The notes below the pieces were generated by a model. The model was given only the letters and a program-made list of their open reading frames with translations, was not told the origin of the DNA and did not search any database. A stretch of 64,000 nucleotides of DNA from Polaromonas glacialis. Its GTDB lineage: Bacteria > Pseudomonadota > Gammaproteobacteria > Burkholderiales > Burkholderiaceae_C. Position 1 is the stretch's first letter. Each line of letters starts with the position of its first letter. Both the position numbers and the translations under genes were made by a program. The stretch lies in assembly GCF_000709345.1 (NCBI RefSeq), contig NZ_KL448323.1:1981830-2045829 (forward strand). The letters are read 5' to 3'. Below, in pieces: positions 1 to 8,238 of this stretch.

Positions 1-961
1 TGCCGGCAACAACGGGGCGCTGCGCCGCAACGAGGACGACACGGCGCGCAATACCGATGTGTTCGGCCAGCTTGACTGGACCTTCACGCCCGACTGGCAG
101 GCCATTGCCGGCGTTCGCGCCAGCCGGGTGCGCTTCAGCGTCGATGACCGCTTCAACCCGGGGGCCAGCAGCACCAGCGGCAGCGTCGAATACCGCAACA
201 CCAGCCCGGTCGTCGGCCTGGTCTGGCATGCCGCTGACACGCTCAATGTATACGCCAACCTGGGCACCGGATTCGAAACGCCGACGCTGGCCGAAAGCGC
301 CTACCGCCCGGGCGGCGCGCCCGGACCCAACTTTGCGCTGAAAGCCTCCAAAAGCACGCAGGGCGAAATTGGTGTCAAGCTGCGCAGCGGCCCGCACAGT
401 GTTGACGCGGCGCTGTTCGAAGCCCGCAGCCGGGACGAAATCGTCTCGTCGCAGTCGAGCGGCGGCCGCGCGATTTTCCAGAATGCCGACCGCACCACCC
501 GGCGCGGCCTGGAAGCGTCATGGTCGGCCCGCTGGGCCGGTGGCCTGGAAACACGCCTGGCCTACACCCTGCTCGATGCCCGATTCAGGTCGTCCTACGT
601 TGGCGCGCAAGGATTGGTTTCCGCCGGCAACCGCCTGCCGGGCGCGCCACGGCACAGCCTGTTCGCCGATGTACAGGCCAGCGTCACCGAGTCGGTCAAG
701 GCCGGGCTGGAAACGCGCCTGGAGAGCAAGACCTACGTGAACGACCTCAACAGCGATGCCGCGCCAGGCTACGCGGTCTTCAATGCGCGGCTGAGCCGGG
801 AATTTAGCTTCAACGGCGCAAAAATGCTGCTGTACGGCCGCATCGACAACCTGCTGGACAAGACCTATGCCGGGTCCTTGATCGTCAATGACAACAACGG
901 CCGCTATTTCGAGGCGGCGCCGGGGCGGCGGCTGTTTGTCGGTGTCCGCAGCCTGTTTTAA
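1..961 (+). CDS. TonB-dependent outer-membrane receptor, C-terminal part
   Basis: The gene starts before the window; its frame is open from base 2 and about 319 residues are visible. The visible part is a chain of amphipathic beta strands with alternating aromatic residues. It contains the segment VYANLGTGFETPTLAE, typical of the barrel of TonB-dependent receptors, and ends in GVRSLF-stop; a C-terminal Phe is the usual outer-membrane barrel signature. Such receptors import siderophores, metal chelates, cobalamin or sugars across the outer membrane using TonB-ExbBD energy. The plug domain is not in the window, so the substrate cannot be read. It lies on the same strand as the quinoprotein genes that follow, which makes a link to them possible but unproven. 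Confidence 0.85.
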   Translation, partial: AGNNGALRRNEDDTARNTDVFGQLDWTFTPDWQAIAGVRASRVRFSVDDRFNPGASSTSGSVEYRNTSPVVGLVWHAADTLNVYANLGTGFETPTLAESAYRPGGAPGPNFALKASKSTQGEIGVKLRSGPHSVDAALFEARSRDEIVSSQSSGGRAIFQNADRTTRRGLEASWSARWAGGLETRLAYTLLDARFRSSYVGAQGLVSAGNRLPGAPRHSLFADVQASVTESVKAGLETRLESKTYVNDLNSDAAPGYAVFNARLSREFSFNGAKMLLYGRIDNLLDKTYAGSLIVNDNNGRYFEAAPGRRLFVGVRSLF

Positions 962-1023
962 GCTGCCATGGGCTGGACTTTCCAGTCCTTTCAATGTCGC
1001 CACTTTTACAAGGAGGAGATGTC

Positions 1024-1689
1024 ATGAAAACCGTTTCGACCGTGAAGGTATGCCTGGCCTTGCTGCTCTCAAGCGCGGCCCTGATGCCCGCTTTCGCCCA
1101 GAAGGGCGCGGACAAGATCAACATCAATGGTGAACTCGTTTTGGCGGCCAGGGCGGGACGAACCGAACGCGTGGCGGCCCTGCTCGCCGATGGCGCGGCC
1201 GTCAATTCGCGCGACCGCAACGGCGACTCGCCGCTCAACATGGCGGCCAGCAAGGGCAACGAGGCGCTGGTGGATGTGCTGCTGCGCGTTGGCGCCGATG
1301 TCAACCTGGCCAATATCTCGGGCGTCACTCCGCTGATGGGCGCGGCCTTCAAGGGCAATGCATCGATGGTCCGCAAGCTCATGGCGGCTGGCGCCAGAAT
1401 CGAGCCGCTGGACCGCGTCAGGAAAAATGCCGCCATCTATGCGGCCGGCGTGGGCTGCAGCGAATGCCTGGCCGAATTCCTGCGCGCCGGCGCCCCGGTC
1501 AATGCCCGCCTGGACAATGACGAGACGCTGCTGATGTGGGCCGCCGGCTACGGCCACGTGCAAACCGTGCGCTTTCTGCTCGACCAGGGCGCCGACCGCA
1601 GCCTGAAGGACAACCGTGGAAAAACCGCTGCTGACATGGCGCGCGAAGGCAATTTCAGCGCCGCCGCCAGGCTGCTGGAAAACAGCTGA
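1024..1689 (+). CDS. Exported ankyrin-repeat protein
   Basis: The 221-residue protein has a clear Sec signal peptide (MKTVSTVKV, a hydrophobic stretch, then AFA before QKG), followed by about six ankyrin units of roughly 33 residues. Typical pieces are 'GDSPLNMAASKGNEALVDVL' and 'ETLLMWAAGYGHVQTVRFLL'. I chose the ATG at 1024 because a strong AGGAGG lies 6 bases before it; an upstream ATG at 994 would place that site inside the gene. Ankyrin repeats bind other proteins, so this is probably a periplasmic binding or chaperone-like protein. It follows the receptor gene by 62 bp. In other bacteria small periplasmic ankyrin proteins accompany redox enzymes, but the partner here is not known. Confidence 0.85.
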   Translation: MKTVSTVKVCLALLLSSAALMPAFAQKGADKININGELVLAARAGRTERVAALLADGAAVNSRDRNGDSPLNMAASKGNEALVDVLLRVGADVNLANISGVTPLMGAAFKGNASMVRKLMAAGARIEPLDRVRKNAAIYAAGVGCSECLAEFLRAGAPVNARLDNDETLLMWAAGYGHVQTVRFLLDQGADRSLKDNRGKTAADMAREGNFSAAARLLENS

Positions 1690-1726
1690 AGCGGTGTCGC
1701 CGGGCGCACGGCGGGCGTTGCGTACT

Positions 1727-1741
1727 CAATTGCAACAATTG
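1727..1741. promoter_or_regulatory. Paired CAATTG motif upstream of the quinoprotein gene
   Basis: Two copies of the palindrome CAATTG separated by CAA lie in the 228-bp gap before the alcohol dehydrogenase gene. The symmetry could mark a regulator site, but no known consensus is matched, so this is only a pointer. Confidence 0.2.
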
Positions 1742-1917
1742 AAAGGAAGTCGGCTCCAGCCCCTCAAAAAACATCGCAGGCACATAATTTTCAGTCGATC
1801 CATGCATCTGAAGAATTAACAAACCGGGGCAGCGTCGTTCTGCTGCATGTGCTGGCCACCCGCTGAAGCATGGTTCGCTGTGTGATTGGCGGCGGGGGCC
1901 ACGCTTGAGGAGACAAC

Positions 1918-3678
1918 ATGATTCGACTCCAACATCCCGCAGGGCTGGCCGCCCTGCTTGCCTTGTGCGTGGCGGGTGCCGCGCAGGCGCAGGAAATACA
2001 GCAGCAAAAAGGCAAGGCCGCCGCGCCAGCGGCCATCAAGGCCGTCAGCGTCTCGCAGGCGCAGCTCAACAACTCAGGCCAGCAGGCCAAGGACTGGCTG
2101 CAAACCAACGGCTCCTACGCGCAAACCCGTTATTACCCCGGACAGCAGATCAATACCGGCAACGTCAAGAACCTCAGGCCGGAATTCAGCTTCCAGACCG
2201 AGGTGCGCGAGTCGATGGAAACCGCGCCCATCGTGGTCGATGGCGTGATGTTCATGACAACTTCGTTCAACCACGTCTATGCGCTGGACGCCACGACGGG
2301 CCAGGAGTTCTGGCACTACAAGCACAAGATGGGGCCGTTCACCACCTTCTGCTGTGGACCGAACAACCGTGGCGTTGCCATCGAGGGCGGCAAGCTGTTC
2401 ATGGGCACGCTCGACGCCAAGCTGGTGGCGCTCGACGCGCAAAGCGGCAAGCTGCTGTGGGAAACCGAGATTGCCGATCCGGAAAAAGGCTACAGCGAAA
2501 CGATGTCGCCGACCGTGGTCGAGGGCAAGGTGCTGATCGGCACCAATGGCGGCGAATACGGCATTCGCGGCTTCGTCAAGGCCTTTGACGCCAAGGACGG
2601 CAAGCTGCTCTGGACCTTCCACTCCATCCCTGAGAAGGGCCATGAAGGCGTGTGGGCCGAAAACGATGCCACCGGCCGCAACATGCACCGCGACATCAAG
2701 GCCGAAAAAGAGCAACTCGCGCGCGACAGCAGCTTCTACCAGACGCTGGGCGGCGGCGTGTGGATGAACCCGGCCGTTGACCTGAAGACCCGGACGATCT
2801 TCTTTGTCGTCGGCAACCCTTCGCCCGACCTGTATGGCGCCGAACGCCCCGGCGACAACCTCTACACCAATTCACTGGTGGCCGTCGATCTGGACAGTGG
2901 TCAATACAAATGGCATTCCCAGTACATCGCCCATGACGTGTGGGACCTCGACGCGGTCAGCCCTCCTATCCTGACCAATGTGAAGGACGGCACTGGAAAG
3001 ATGATTCCTGCCGTCATTCATGGTGGCAAAACGGGTCATATCTACGTACACGACCGCAAAGACGGCAAACTGATCCGTTTTTCAGATGCCATGATTCCGC
3101 AGGAAAACATGTGGGTGTTGCCCACGGAAACCGGCGCGCGCATGCTGCCCGGCGCCAACGGCGGCGTGGAATGGTCGCCGATGGCGGTCAACGAGAAGCT
3201 TCGCATGGCATATGCGCTCAACCTGCACCAGCCCATGACCTACCACGTCGAAAAGGCGCCCTATCCGGGCGGAAAGCTGTGGCTGGGCGGCGCCTTCAAG
3301 ACCATCGAGGGCGAGGAGCAATGGGGCCGCGTCGCGGCTGTCAACGTCGATACCGGCAAGATGGCCTGGAAGTTCGATTCCGCGCAGCCGCTGATCGGCG
3401 GCGCGCTGGCCACGGCGGGCAACCTGCTGTTCTATGGCGAAGGCAATGGGCTGTTCCGCGCGCTCGATGCGCGCAACGGCAAGCTGCTGTGGGAATACCA
3501 GTGCGGCGCGGGCGCCAACGCAATGCCGGTGTCTTACACGGTCAGGGACCGTCAGTACGTGGCCATGGGTTGCGGCGGCAATACCCAGCTCGACTTCAAG
3601 CGTGGCAACACCATGTTTGTCTATGCGCTGCCTAAAAACGTTGCGGCTGCAGGCCAGACCGCCGCAAGCCAGCGCTAG
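1918..3678 (+). CDS. PQQ-dependent alcohol dehydrogenase, predicted lanthanide type
   Basis: This 586-residue periplasmic quinoprotein oxidises a primary alcohol or aldehyde and passes electrons to a cytochrome c. It has a signal peptide ending AGAAQA before QEI, and repeated propeller blades such as '[13 protein letters not shown]' and '[13 protein letters not shown]'. The vicinal disulfide that lies against PQQ is Cys145-Cys146 (TTFCCGPNN). Metal ligands fit Glu213 (GGEYGIRG) and Asn300 (VVGNPSP). The catalytic aspartate fits Asp343 in HDVWDLD, and Asp345 two residues later is the extra ligand that marks lanthanide-dependent enzymes of the XoxF/ExaF/PedH type; calcium enzymes usually lack it. 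There is no C-terminal haem domain, so an external cytochrome is needed, and one is encoded next door. Substrate is not predictable. Confidence 0.9.
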   Translation: MIRLQHPAGLAALLALCVAGAAQAQEIQQQKGKAAAPAAIKAVSVSQAQLNNSGQQAKDWLQTNGSYAQTRYYPGQQINTGNVKNLRPEFSFQTEVRESMETAPIVVDGVMFMTTSFNHVYALDATTGQEFWHYKHKMGPFTTFCCGPNNRGVAIEGGKLFMGTLDAKLVALDAQSGKLLWETEIADPEKGYSETMSPTVVEGKVLIGTNGGEYGIRGFVKAFDAKDGKLLWTFHSIPEKGHEGVWAENDATGRNMHRDIKAEKEQLARDSSFYQTLGGGVWMNPAVDLKTRTIFFVVGNPSPDLYGAERPGDNLYTNSLVAVDLDSGQYKWHSQYIAHDVWDLDAVSPPILTNVKDGTGKMIPAVIHGGKTGHIYVHDRKDGKLIRFSDAMIPQENMWVLPTETGARMLPGANGGVEWSPMAVNEKLRMAYALNLHQPMTYHVEKAPYPGGKLWLGGAFKTIEGEEQWGRVAAVNVDTGKMAWKFDSAQPLIGGALATAGNLLFYGEGNGLFRALDARNGKLLWEYQCGAGANAMPVSYTVRDRQYVAMGCGGNTQLDFKRGNTMFVYALPKNVAAAGQTAASQR

Positions 3679-3722
3679 ACCCAGCCATGCAGCGACGGTT
3701 TAAACGTCTGAATGGAGTCAGC

Positions 3723-4322
3723 TTGAAATTGCCCAGGCTTTCAGCGATTGCCATGGCCGGCCTTTTCAGCCTTTTGGCAGGGCTGGCCTGGCTGCCGGCT
3801 GCCGCGCAGGACATTGAAGCCGGCCGCGCCAAGGCGCAGGCGTGCGCAGCCTGCCATGGCGCCGATGGCAATTCAAGCACCGGAAATTACCCCAACCTGG
3901 CCGGCCAGACCTGGCGCTACCTCTACATCCAGCTCAAGGACTTCAAGGAAGGCCGGCGCAATGATCCGGTGATGAGCCCGATGGCAGCGCCGCTCAGCCG
4001 CGACGACATGATCAACATCGCCAACTACTTCGCCGCGCAAACCGCCAGGCCGTCCAGCTTCAATGCGGACGACGGGAAAGTCAGGCTGGGCAAGGCCAAG
4101 GCCGACGAAACCCTGTGCGCCATGTGCCACCTCGGTGGCTTCTCGGGCCAGAACGAGATTCCACGCGTCGCGGGCCAGCAATACGATTACGTCGTCAAGC
4201 AGCTGAAGGATTTCAAGGCCAGGAACCGCACCAACGATGCGGGCAACATGACCAGCGTGGCGCAGACCCTGAGCGAAGCCGACATCGAAAACCTGGCGCA
4301 CTACATCACCAGCCTGCGCTAG
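3723..4322 (+). CDS. Di-haem cytochrome c (c4-like), likely electron acceptor of the quinoprotein
   Basis: The protein has two c-type haem sites, CAACH (Cys41, Cys44, His45) and CAMCH (Cys132, Cys135, His136), in two similar halves, as in the cytochrome c4/c553 family. An N-terminal signal peptide ends LPAAAQD, placing it in the periplasm. I prefer the TTG start at 3723: GGAG lies 5 bases before it and it gives a compact signal peptide (MKLPRLSAIAM). The ATG at 3687 is the alternative and adds 12 basic residues without a visible ribosome site. It begins 44 bp after the dehydrogenase and is followed by cytochrome b561, suggesting a path from PQQ to haem c to the membrane. Confidence 0.88.
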   Translation: MKLPRLSAIAMAGLFSLLAGLAWLPAAAQDIEAGRAKAQACAACHGADGNSSTGNYPNLAGQTWRYLYIQLKDFKEGRRNDPVMSPMAAPLSRDDMINIANYFAAQTARPSSFNADDGKVRLGKAKADETLCAMCHLGGFSGQNEIPRVAGQQYDYVVKQLKDFKARNRTNDAGNMTSVAQTLSEADIENLAHYITSLR

Positions 4323-4344
4323 GCGGGCAGCGCCGGACCCGGAC

Positions 4345-4893
4345 ATGCAAGCACGCTATACCCGCACCGCCATGCTGCTGCACTGGCTTGTGGCCGTTTC
4401 GCTGCTCGGCCAGTTTGCTTTCGGCTGGTACCTGGAAACCATTGCGCGCGGCGTTCCGGCGCGCGGCTACTTTGTCAACCTGCACAAAAGCACCGGGCTG
4501 CTGATCGGGCTGGTGATCCTGCTGCGGCTTGGCTGGCGCCTGACGCATGCGCCGCCGCCGCTCCCGGACTCGGTCCCGCGCTGGCAGCAGCAGGCTGCGG
4601 CCGCCAGCCATTACCTGCTGTATGTGCTGATGCTGGTGATGCCGCTGTCAGGCTACATCGCCTCCAATTTCAGCCGGTTTGGCATCCACTTTTTCAACGC
4701 GGTCCCGTTGAAACCGTGGGGCATCGACAGCAAGCTGGTGTATGGCATCTTCAACCAGATCCACGTCGTCAGTTCGTGGCTGCTGCTGGCGCTGGTGATC
4801 GTGCATGTGCTGGCCGCGCTGAAACACCAGCTGGTGGACCACGATTCCGTGTTTTCCCGCATGCTGCCGCAGCGCTTGCCGGTTCGGCGATAA
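4345..4893 (+). CDS. Cytochrome b561 (bacterial di-haem membrane cytochrome)
   Basis: The 182-residue protein has four transmembrane helices and the histidines expected for two b haems: LLHWLVA in helix 1, NLHKSTG in helix 2, ASHYLLY in helix 3 and IVHVLAALKHQ in helix 4. This matches the prokaryotic cytochrome b561 family, which moves electrons between periplasmic carriers and quinone in the inner membrane. It starts 22 bp after the di-haem cytochrome c and reads in the same direction, so the two are probably cotranscribed. A role in linking the dehydrogenase and its cytochrome to the quinone pool is inferred from this arrangement; superoxide oxidation is another known activity of the family. 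Confidence 0.88.
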   Translation: MQARYTRTAMLLHWLVAVSLLGQFAFGWYLETIARGVPARGYFVNLHKSTGLLIGLVILLRLGWRLTHAPPPLPDSVPRWQQQAAAASHYLLYVLMLVMPLSGYIASNFSRFGIHFFNAVPLKPWGIDSKLVYGIFNQIHVVSSWLLLALVIVHVLAALKHQLVDHDSVFSRMLPQRLPVRR

Positions 4894-4941
4894 AGCGCGG
4901 ATTCCTTCAACCCTTCAACCCTTCACGCACCGGAGCCGCTC

Positions 4942-5889
4942 ATGAATATTCGCCAGCATTTGGCAGGACTGGCCACAGCGGGGCTGCTCGTCTGGTCAGC
5001 CGCGATCAGCGCCGCGCCCTTCGCCTATGTAGCAAATGAAGGGTCGGGCACGGTATCAGTCATCGACACCGCCAGCGACGAAGTGGTCGCGACCATCCCG
5101 GCCGGCAAAAAGCCGCGCGGCTTGGCCATCAGCGGCGACTGGCTCTACGTCAGCGACCAGCCCAACAACCGGCTGCAGATCATCGACCTGAAAATGCGCG
5201 CCGCCGCCGGAACCATTGCGCTCGGCGAGTCGCCCGAAGGGGTCTATGCGTCGCCCGATGGCCACTGGATTGCCGCCGCCATCGAGGAAAGCAATGCCGT
5301 GGCCATCACCGACACGCGGACCAACAAGGTGGCGTTCACGCTCCAGGTCAAGGGGCGCAATCCGGAGCACGCGGTCTTCAGCCCCGACGGCACCAAGCTG
5401 TTCGTCAGCGCCGAGGAAGGCGAAGCGGTGGACATCATCGACCTGGCAACGCGCGAGCAGGTGGCCCAGGTGGCCGTGGGCGCGCGACCGCGCGGCATCG
5501 GGTTTCTGCCCGATGGCAGCCGCGCCTACGTGGCCACCGAGAACAGCAACGAGGTCTATGTGATCGACACCGCCACCAGCAAGCTGCTCACGCACATCAA
5601 GGCGGGCCAGCGCTCGAACGGCATCAGCGTGCATCCCGACGGCAGCCGCGTCTATGTTTCCAACGGCGGCGAAGCCAGCGTGTCGGTGATCGACACGCGG
5701 GACAACCGCATCGTTGCCACCATCGCGGTGGGCCAGCGCCCCTGGAACATGGCCCTCACGCCCGATGGCAAAAAACTTTACGTTGCCAACGGCCGCTCCA
5801 ACAGCATCTCGGTCATCGACACCGTGCGCAACGTCCGTCTGCGCGACATTGCCGTGGGCACGCTGCCCTGGGGCGTCGTCATCAAATAG
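4942..5889 (+). CDS. Periplasmic seven-bladed YVTN beta-propeller, PQQ-associated
   Basis: The 315-residue protein has a signal peptide (MNIRQHLAGL to SAAPFAYVA) followed by seven YVTN-type blades of about 42 residues, for example 'AYVANEGSGTVSVIDT' and 'LYVANGRSNSISVIDT'. It resembles the family often encoded beside PQQ-dependent dehydrogenases and described as a PQQ-catabolism-associated beta-propeller; its biochemical role is not established. It follows cytochrome b561 by 48 bp and is last in the run. The gene is well formed with no break. Likely jobs are binding a ligand or holding together the dehydrogenase and cytochrome, but this is inference from position. Confidence 0.85.
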   Translation: MNIRQHLAGLATAGLLVWSAAISAAPFAYVANEGSGTVSVIDTASDEVVATIPAGKKPRGLAISGDWLYVSDQPNNRLQIIDLKMRAAAGTIALGESPEGVYASPDGHWIAAAIEESNAVAITDTRTNKVAFTLQVKGRNPEHAVFSPDGTKLFVSAEEGEAVDIIDLATREQVAQVAVGARPRGIGFLPDGSRAYVATENSNEVYVIDTATSKLLTHIKAGQRSNGISVHPDGSRVYVSNGGEASVSVIDTRDNRIVATIAVGQRPWNMALTPDGKKLYVANGRSNSISVIDTVRNVRLRDIAVGTLPWGVVIK

Positions 5890-5919
5890 GCTGGGCCAGG
5901 TTCACCGCGCTGCGCGGGC

Positions 5920-5948
5920 TTCAGGCAAAAAGCCCGCTATCGTATAAT
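5920..5948 (+). promoter_or_regulatory. Predicted rpsT promoter
   Basis: A perfect -10 box TATAAT (5943-5948) lies 17 bp after TTCAGG (5920-5925), about 55 bp before rpsT. A short inverted repeat (GCGGGCTT at 5914-5921 with AAGCCCGC at 5930-5937) overlaps it. Confidence 0.5.
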
Positions 5949-6003
5949 CGCGGGCTTTGCTGCATCATCCACAGACTCCTCCCAGGATTAAAGGAAATTT
6001 ATT

Positions 6004-6324
6004 ATGGCAACCGCCAAACCCAAGAAAAAGAACCCCCGTCTCGCCTCCGGCCGCAAGCGCGTCCGCCAGGACGTCAAACTCAATGCCGCGAACACCTCGC
6101 TGCGTTCCAAATACCGCACCGCTGTCAAGAACGTCGAAAAGGCCGTGCTGGCCGGCGACAAGGACAAGGCAAAAGACCTGTTCGCCAAGGCACAAAGCAT
6201 TGTGGACACGATTTCCGACAAGGGCATCTTCCACAAGAACAAGGCAGCGCGCGACAAGAGCCGCCTGTCCGCCAAGGTGAAAGCCCTGGCCCTGAAACCC
6301 GCCCCAGAAACCGCAACCGCCTGA
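6004..6324 (+). CDS. rpsT: Small ribosomal subunit protein bS20
   Basis: This 106-residue, very basic protein starts [20 protein letters not shown] and has the helical core with '[20 protein letters not shown]' that is typical of S20. It binds 16S rRNA early in 30S assembly. It is somewhat longer than the roughly 87 residues of the E. coli protein because of a C-terminal tail ending in [11 protein letters not shown], a tail I would expect in beta-proteobacteria. A purine-rich AAAGGA lies before the ATG, a good promoter lies upstream, and a strong terminator follows at 6402, so it appears to be a single-gene unit. Confidence 0.97.
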   Translation: MATAKPKKKNPRLASGRKRVRQDVKLNAANTSLRSKYRTAVKNVEKAVLAGDKDKAKDLFAKAQSIVDTISDKGIFHKNKAARDKSRLSAKVKALALKPAPETATA

Positions 6325-6401
6325 TCATTCAGGCAAATCGCCCGGACTGACTTTTCAACAAGCCAGTCTGCCGTTTTGTCGGGTGCGCTGCAGCAAAAGT
6401 G

Positions 6402-6429
6402 AAAAAACCGCCCTATCGGGCGGTTTTTT
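6402..6429. terminator. Bidirectional intrinsic terminator between rpsT and the DUF3579 gene
   Basis: A perfect 12-bp stem (AAAAAACCGCCC / GGGCGGTTTTTT) with a four-base TATC loop. It ends in T-runs on both strands and lies between two convergent genes, so it can serve both. Confidence 0.92.
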
Positions 6430-6462
6430 CATGTCGGTACCCATCGGTGGCCGGAAAAAAGG

Positions 6463-6780
6463 TCAGCGTTTGGGCATGTCGGGAATCAGGCAGGCCTCGG
6501 CCATCTGCAGGTTGTTGTCCTTGGCGAAATTGAGCGCGAAGTCCCAGGCCATGGGTTCGGCATCGCGCAACTCGGCATTGACCACGACGCACTTGACGCC
6601 GTTGACCACCGTGGGAACGCACCAGGGTGAATACGTCAGGTGGCTGCCGCGCTGCGGGCCGCCGGGCCGGAACTGGCTCATCACGCCGCACAGCCTGTCG
6701 GCCCAGTCGCTGGGCCTGAAGGTCTTGCCGTCATGCGTGATGCCCTGAATGAAGACTTCTTTGGAGGAATTAAAGACCAT
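6463..6780 (-). CDS. DUF3579 family protein
   Basis: The 105-residue protein matches the beta-proteobacterial DUF3579 family: it has 'EVFIQGITHDGKTFRPSDWA', then 'DRLCGVMSQF' and 'CVVVNAELRDAEPMAWDFAL'. Its function is unknown; the family is small, soluble and often next to argD, as here. I chose the ATG at 6780 because the predicted promoter (-10 at about 6842-6847 on the minus strand) would start the mRNA near 6835, too close to the ATG at 6825 for a ribosome site. Longer versions starting at 6825 (ATG) or 6837 (TTG) remain possible. Its promoter carries the same 12-bp palindrome as the gntR promoter. Confidence 0.85.
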   Translation of the reverse strand: MVFNSSKEVFIQGITHDGKTFRPSDWADRLCGVMSQFRPGGPQRGSHLTYSPWCVPTVVNGVKCVVVNAELRDAEPMAWDFALNFAKDNNLQMAEACLIPDMPKR

Positions 6781-6841
6781 CGGATGGAGGGGTTTTTGCG
6801 GGCCAAGGGTAAGGATAAACCCCATGCTGCGTCGCAAAAGA

Positions 6842-6859
6842 ATTCTATCTTATATAAGA
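6842..6859 (-). promoter_or_regulatory. Predicted promoter with 12-bp palindromic operator for the DUF3579 gene
   Basis: The perfect palindrome TCTTATATAAGA (6848-6859) is followed directly, on the minus strand, by TAGAAT (6847-6842), a good -10 box. The same palindrome lies directly before the -10 box of gntR at 32014-32025. It also lies in the divergent gap before argD. Confidence 0.5.
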
Positions 6860-7020
6860 CTCAGAACCGGTACGGGCACTCGCCGACGATTTCCGGACGG
6901 CGCATGGCTGTGATGCGGCATCGTCAACAAAGCCCCTGCAGAGTGCGCCTAAAATCAATTCAAGCGCGCTGATCTTTTGTCGCTGCCACCTTGTCGTTTG
7001 CCCATTTCCCGGAGTTTTCC

Positions 7021-8235
7021 ATGACCGCTGCCCTCCCCGATCACATCGAAGCCGCCTCCCCGCATGTGATGAACACCTACGGCCGCCTGCCGATCGCCCT
7101 CTCGCATGGCCAGGGCTGCCGTGTCTGGGATGTCAACGGCAAGTCCTACCTGGATGCACTGGGCGGCATTGCGGTCAACACGGTCGGCCACAACCATCCC
7201 CAACTGGTGGCCGCGCTGCGCGACCAGGTGGGCAAGATCATCCACAGCTCGAACTACTACCATGTGCCGCTGCAGGAAACGCTGGCGGCCAAGCTGGTCG
7301 AGTTGTCGGGACTTGAAAACGTGTTTTTCTGCTCGACCGGGCTGGAAGCGAATGAAGCAGCGCTCAAGCTGGCGCGCAAGTTCGGCCACGACAAGGGCAT
7401 CGAGCGCCCCGAAATCGTGGTGTATGAAAAAGCCTTCCATGGCCGCAGCATCGCCACCCTGAGCGCCACCGGCAACCCCAAGGTGCAGGCCGGTTTTGGC
7501 CCGCTGGTCGAAGGCTTCATTCGCGTGCCGATCAACAACATCGGCGAACTGAAGGCGGCCACCGAAGGCAACCCGAACGTGGTGGCGGTGTTTTTTGAAG
7601 CCATCCAGGGCGAAGGCGGCGTTTACCCGATGGACAGCGACTACCTGCAACAGGTGCGCGCGTTGTGCGACGAACGCGACTGGCTTTTGATGATCGACGA
7701 AGTCCAATGCGGCATGGGACGCACCGGAAAATGGTTTGCGCACCAGTGGGCCGGCATCAAGCCCGATGTCATGCCGCTGGCCAAGGGCCTCGGCTCGGGC
7801 GTGCCCATCGGCGCAGTGGTCGCCGGCCCCCGGGCCGCGCACATCTTTGCGCCGGGCAACCACGGCACGACCTTTGGCGGCAATCCGCTGGCGATGCGGG
7901 CCGGCGTGGAAACCATCCGCATCATGGAAGAAGAAGGCTTGCTGGCCAACGCGGTCATGGTGGGCGACCATCTACGCACCGCGCTGACCCGGGAACTCGG
8001 CGGCCTGCCGGGCTTCAAGGAAATTCGCGGTCGCGGCCTGATGCTGGGCATTGAACTGGCCAGGCCCTGTGGCGCGCTGGTCGGCCGCGCCGCCGAAAAT
8101 GGCCTCCTGATCAGCGTGACGGCTGACACCGTGATCCGCATGGTGCCTTCGCTCATCATGACCATGGCCGAGGCCGATGAAGTCGTGGCGATCCTGGCGC
8201 CGCTAATCAAGCAACTGCTGCAGGAAGGCGCGTGA
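7021..8235 (+). CDS. argD: Acetylornithine aminotransferase
   Basis: This 404-residue PLP enzyme converts N-acetylglutamate semialdehyde to N-acetylornithine in arginine synthesis. Class III aminotransferase signatures are present: the substrate and phosphate region 'FFCSTGLEANEAALKLARK', 'LLMIDEVQCGMGRTGKWFAH', and the PLP lysine at Lys255 in PLAKGLGSGVPIGA. I chose ATG 7021, which has GGAG seven bases before it and begins MTAALPDHIEAASPHVM; an in-frame ATG at 6991 has no such site. The stop is only 3 bp before argF, so both are one operon. Some family members also use succinyl-diaminopimelate, which cannot be told apart by sequence alone. Confidence 0.95.
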   Translation: MTAALPDHIEAASPHVMNTYGRLPIALSHGQGCRVWDVNGKSYLDALGGIAVNTVGHNHPQLVAALRDQVGKIIHSSNYYHVPLQETLAAKLVELSGLENVFFCSTGLEANEAALKLARKFGHDKGIERPEIVVYEKAFHGRSIATLSATGNPKVQAGFGPLVEGFIRVPINNIGELKAATEGNPNVVAVFFEAIQGEGGVYPMDSDYLQQVRALCDERDWLLMIDEVQCGMGRTGKWFAHQWAGIKPDVMPLAKGLGSGVPIGAVVAGPRAAHIFAPGNHGTTFGGNPLAMRAGVETIRIMEEEGLLANAVMVGDHLRTALTRELGGLPGFKEIRGRGLMLGIELARPCGALVGRAAENGLLISVTADTVIRMVPSLIMTMAEADEVVAILAPLIKQLLQEGA

Positions 8236-8238
8236 ACC

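Noticed and set aside
5914-5937. An intrinsic terminator after the YVTN gene.
   Set aside because: The short stem has no T-run after it and lies on top of the rpsT promoter; a chance inverted repeat is as likely.
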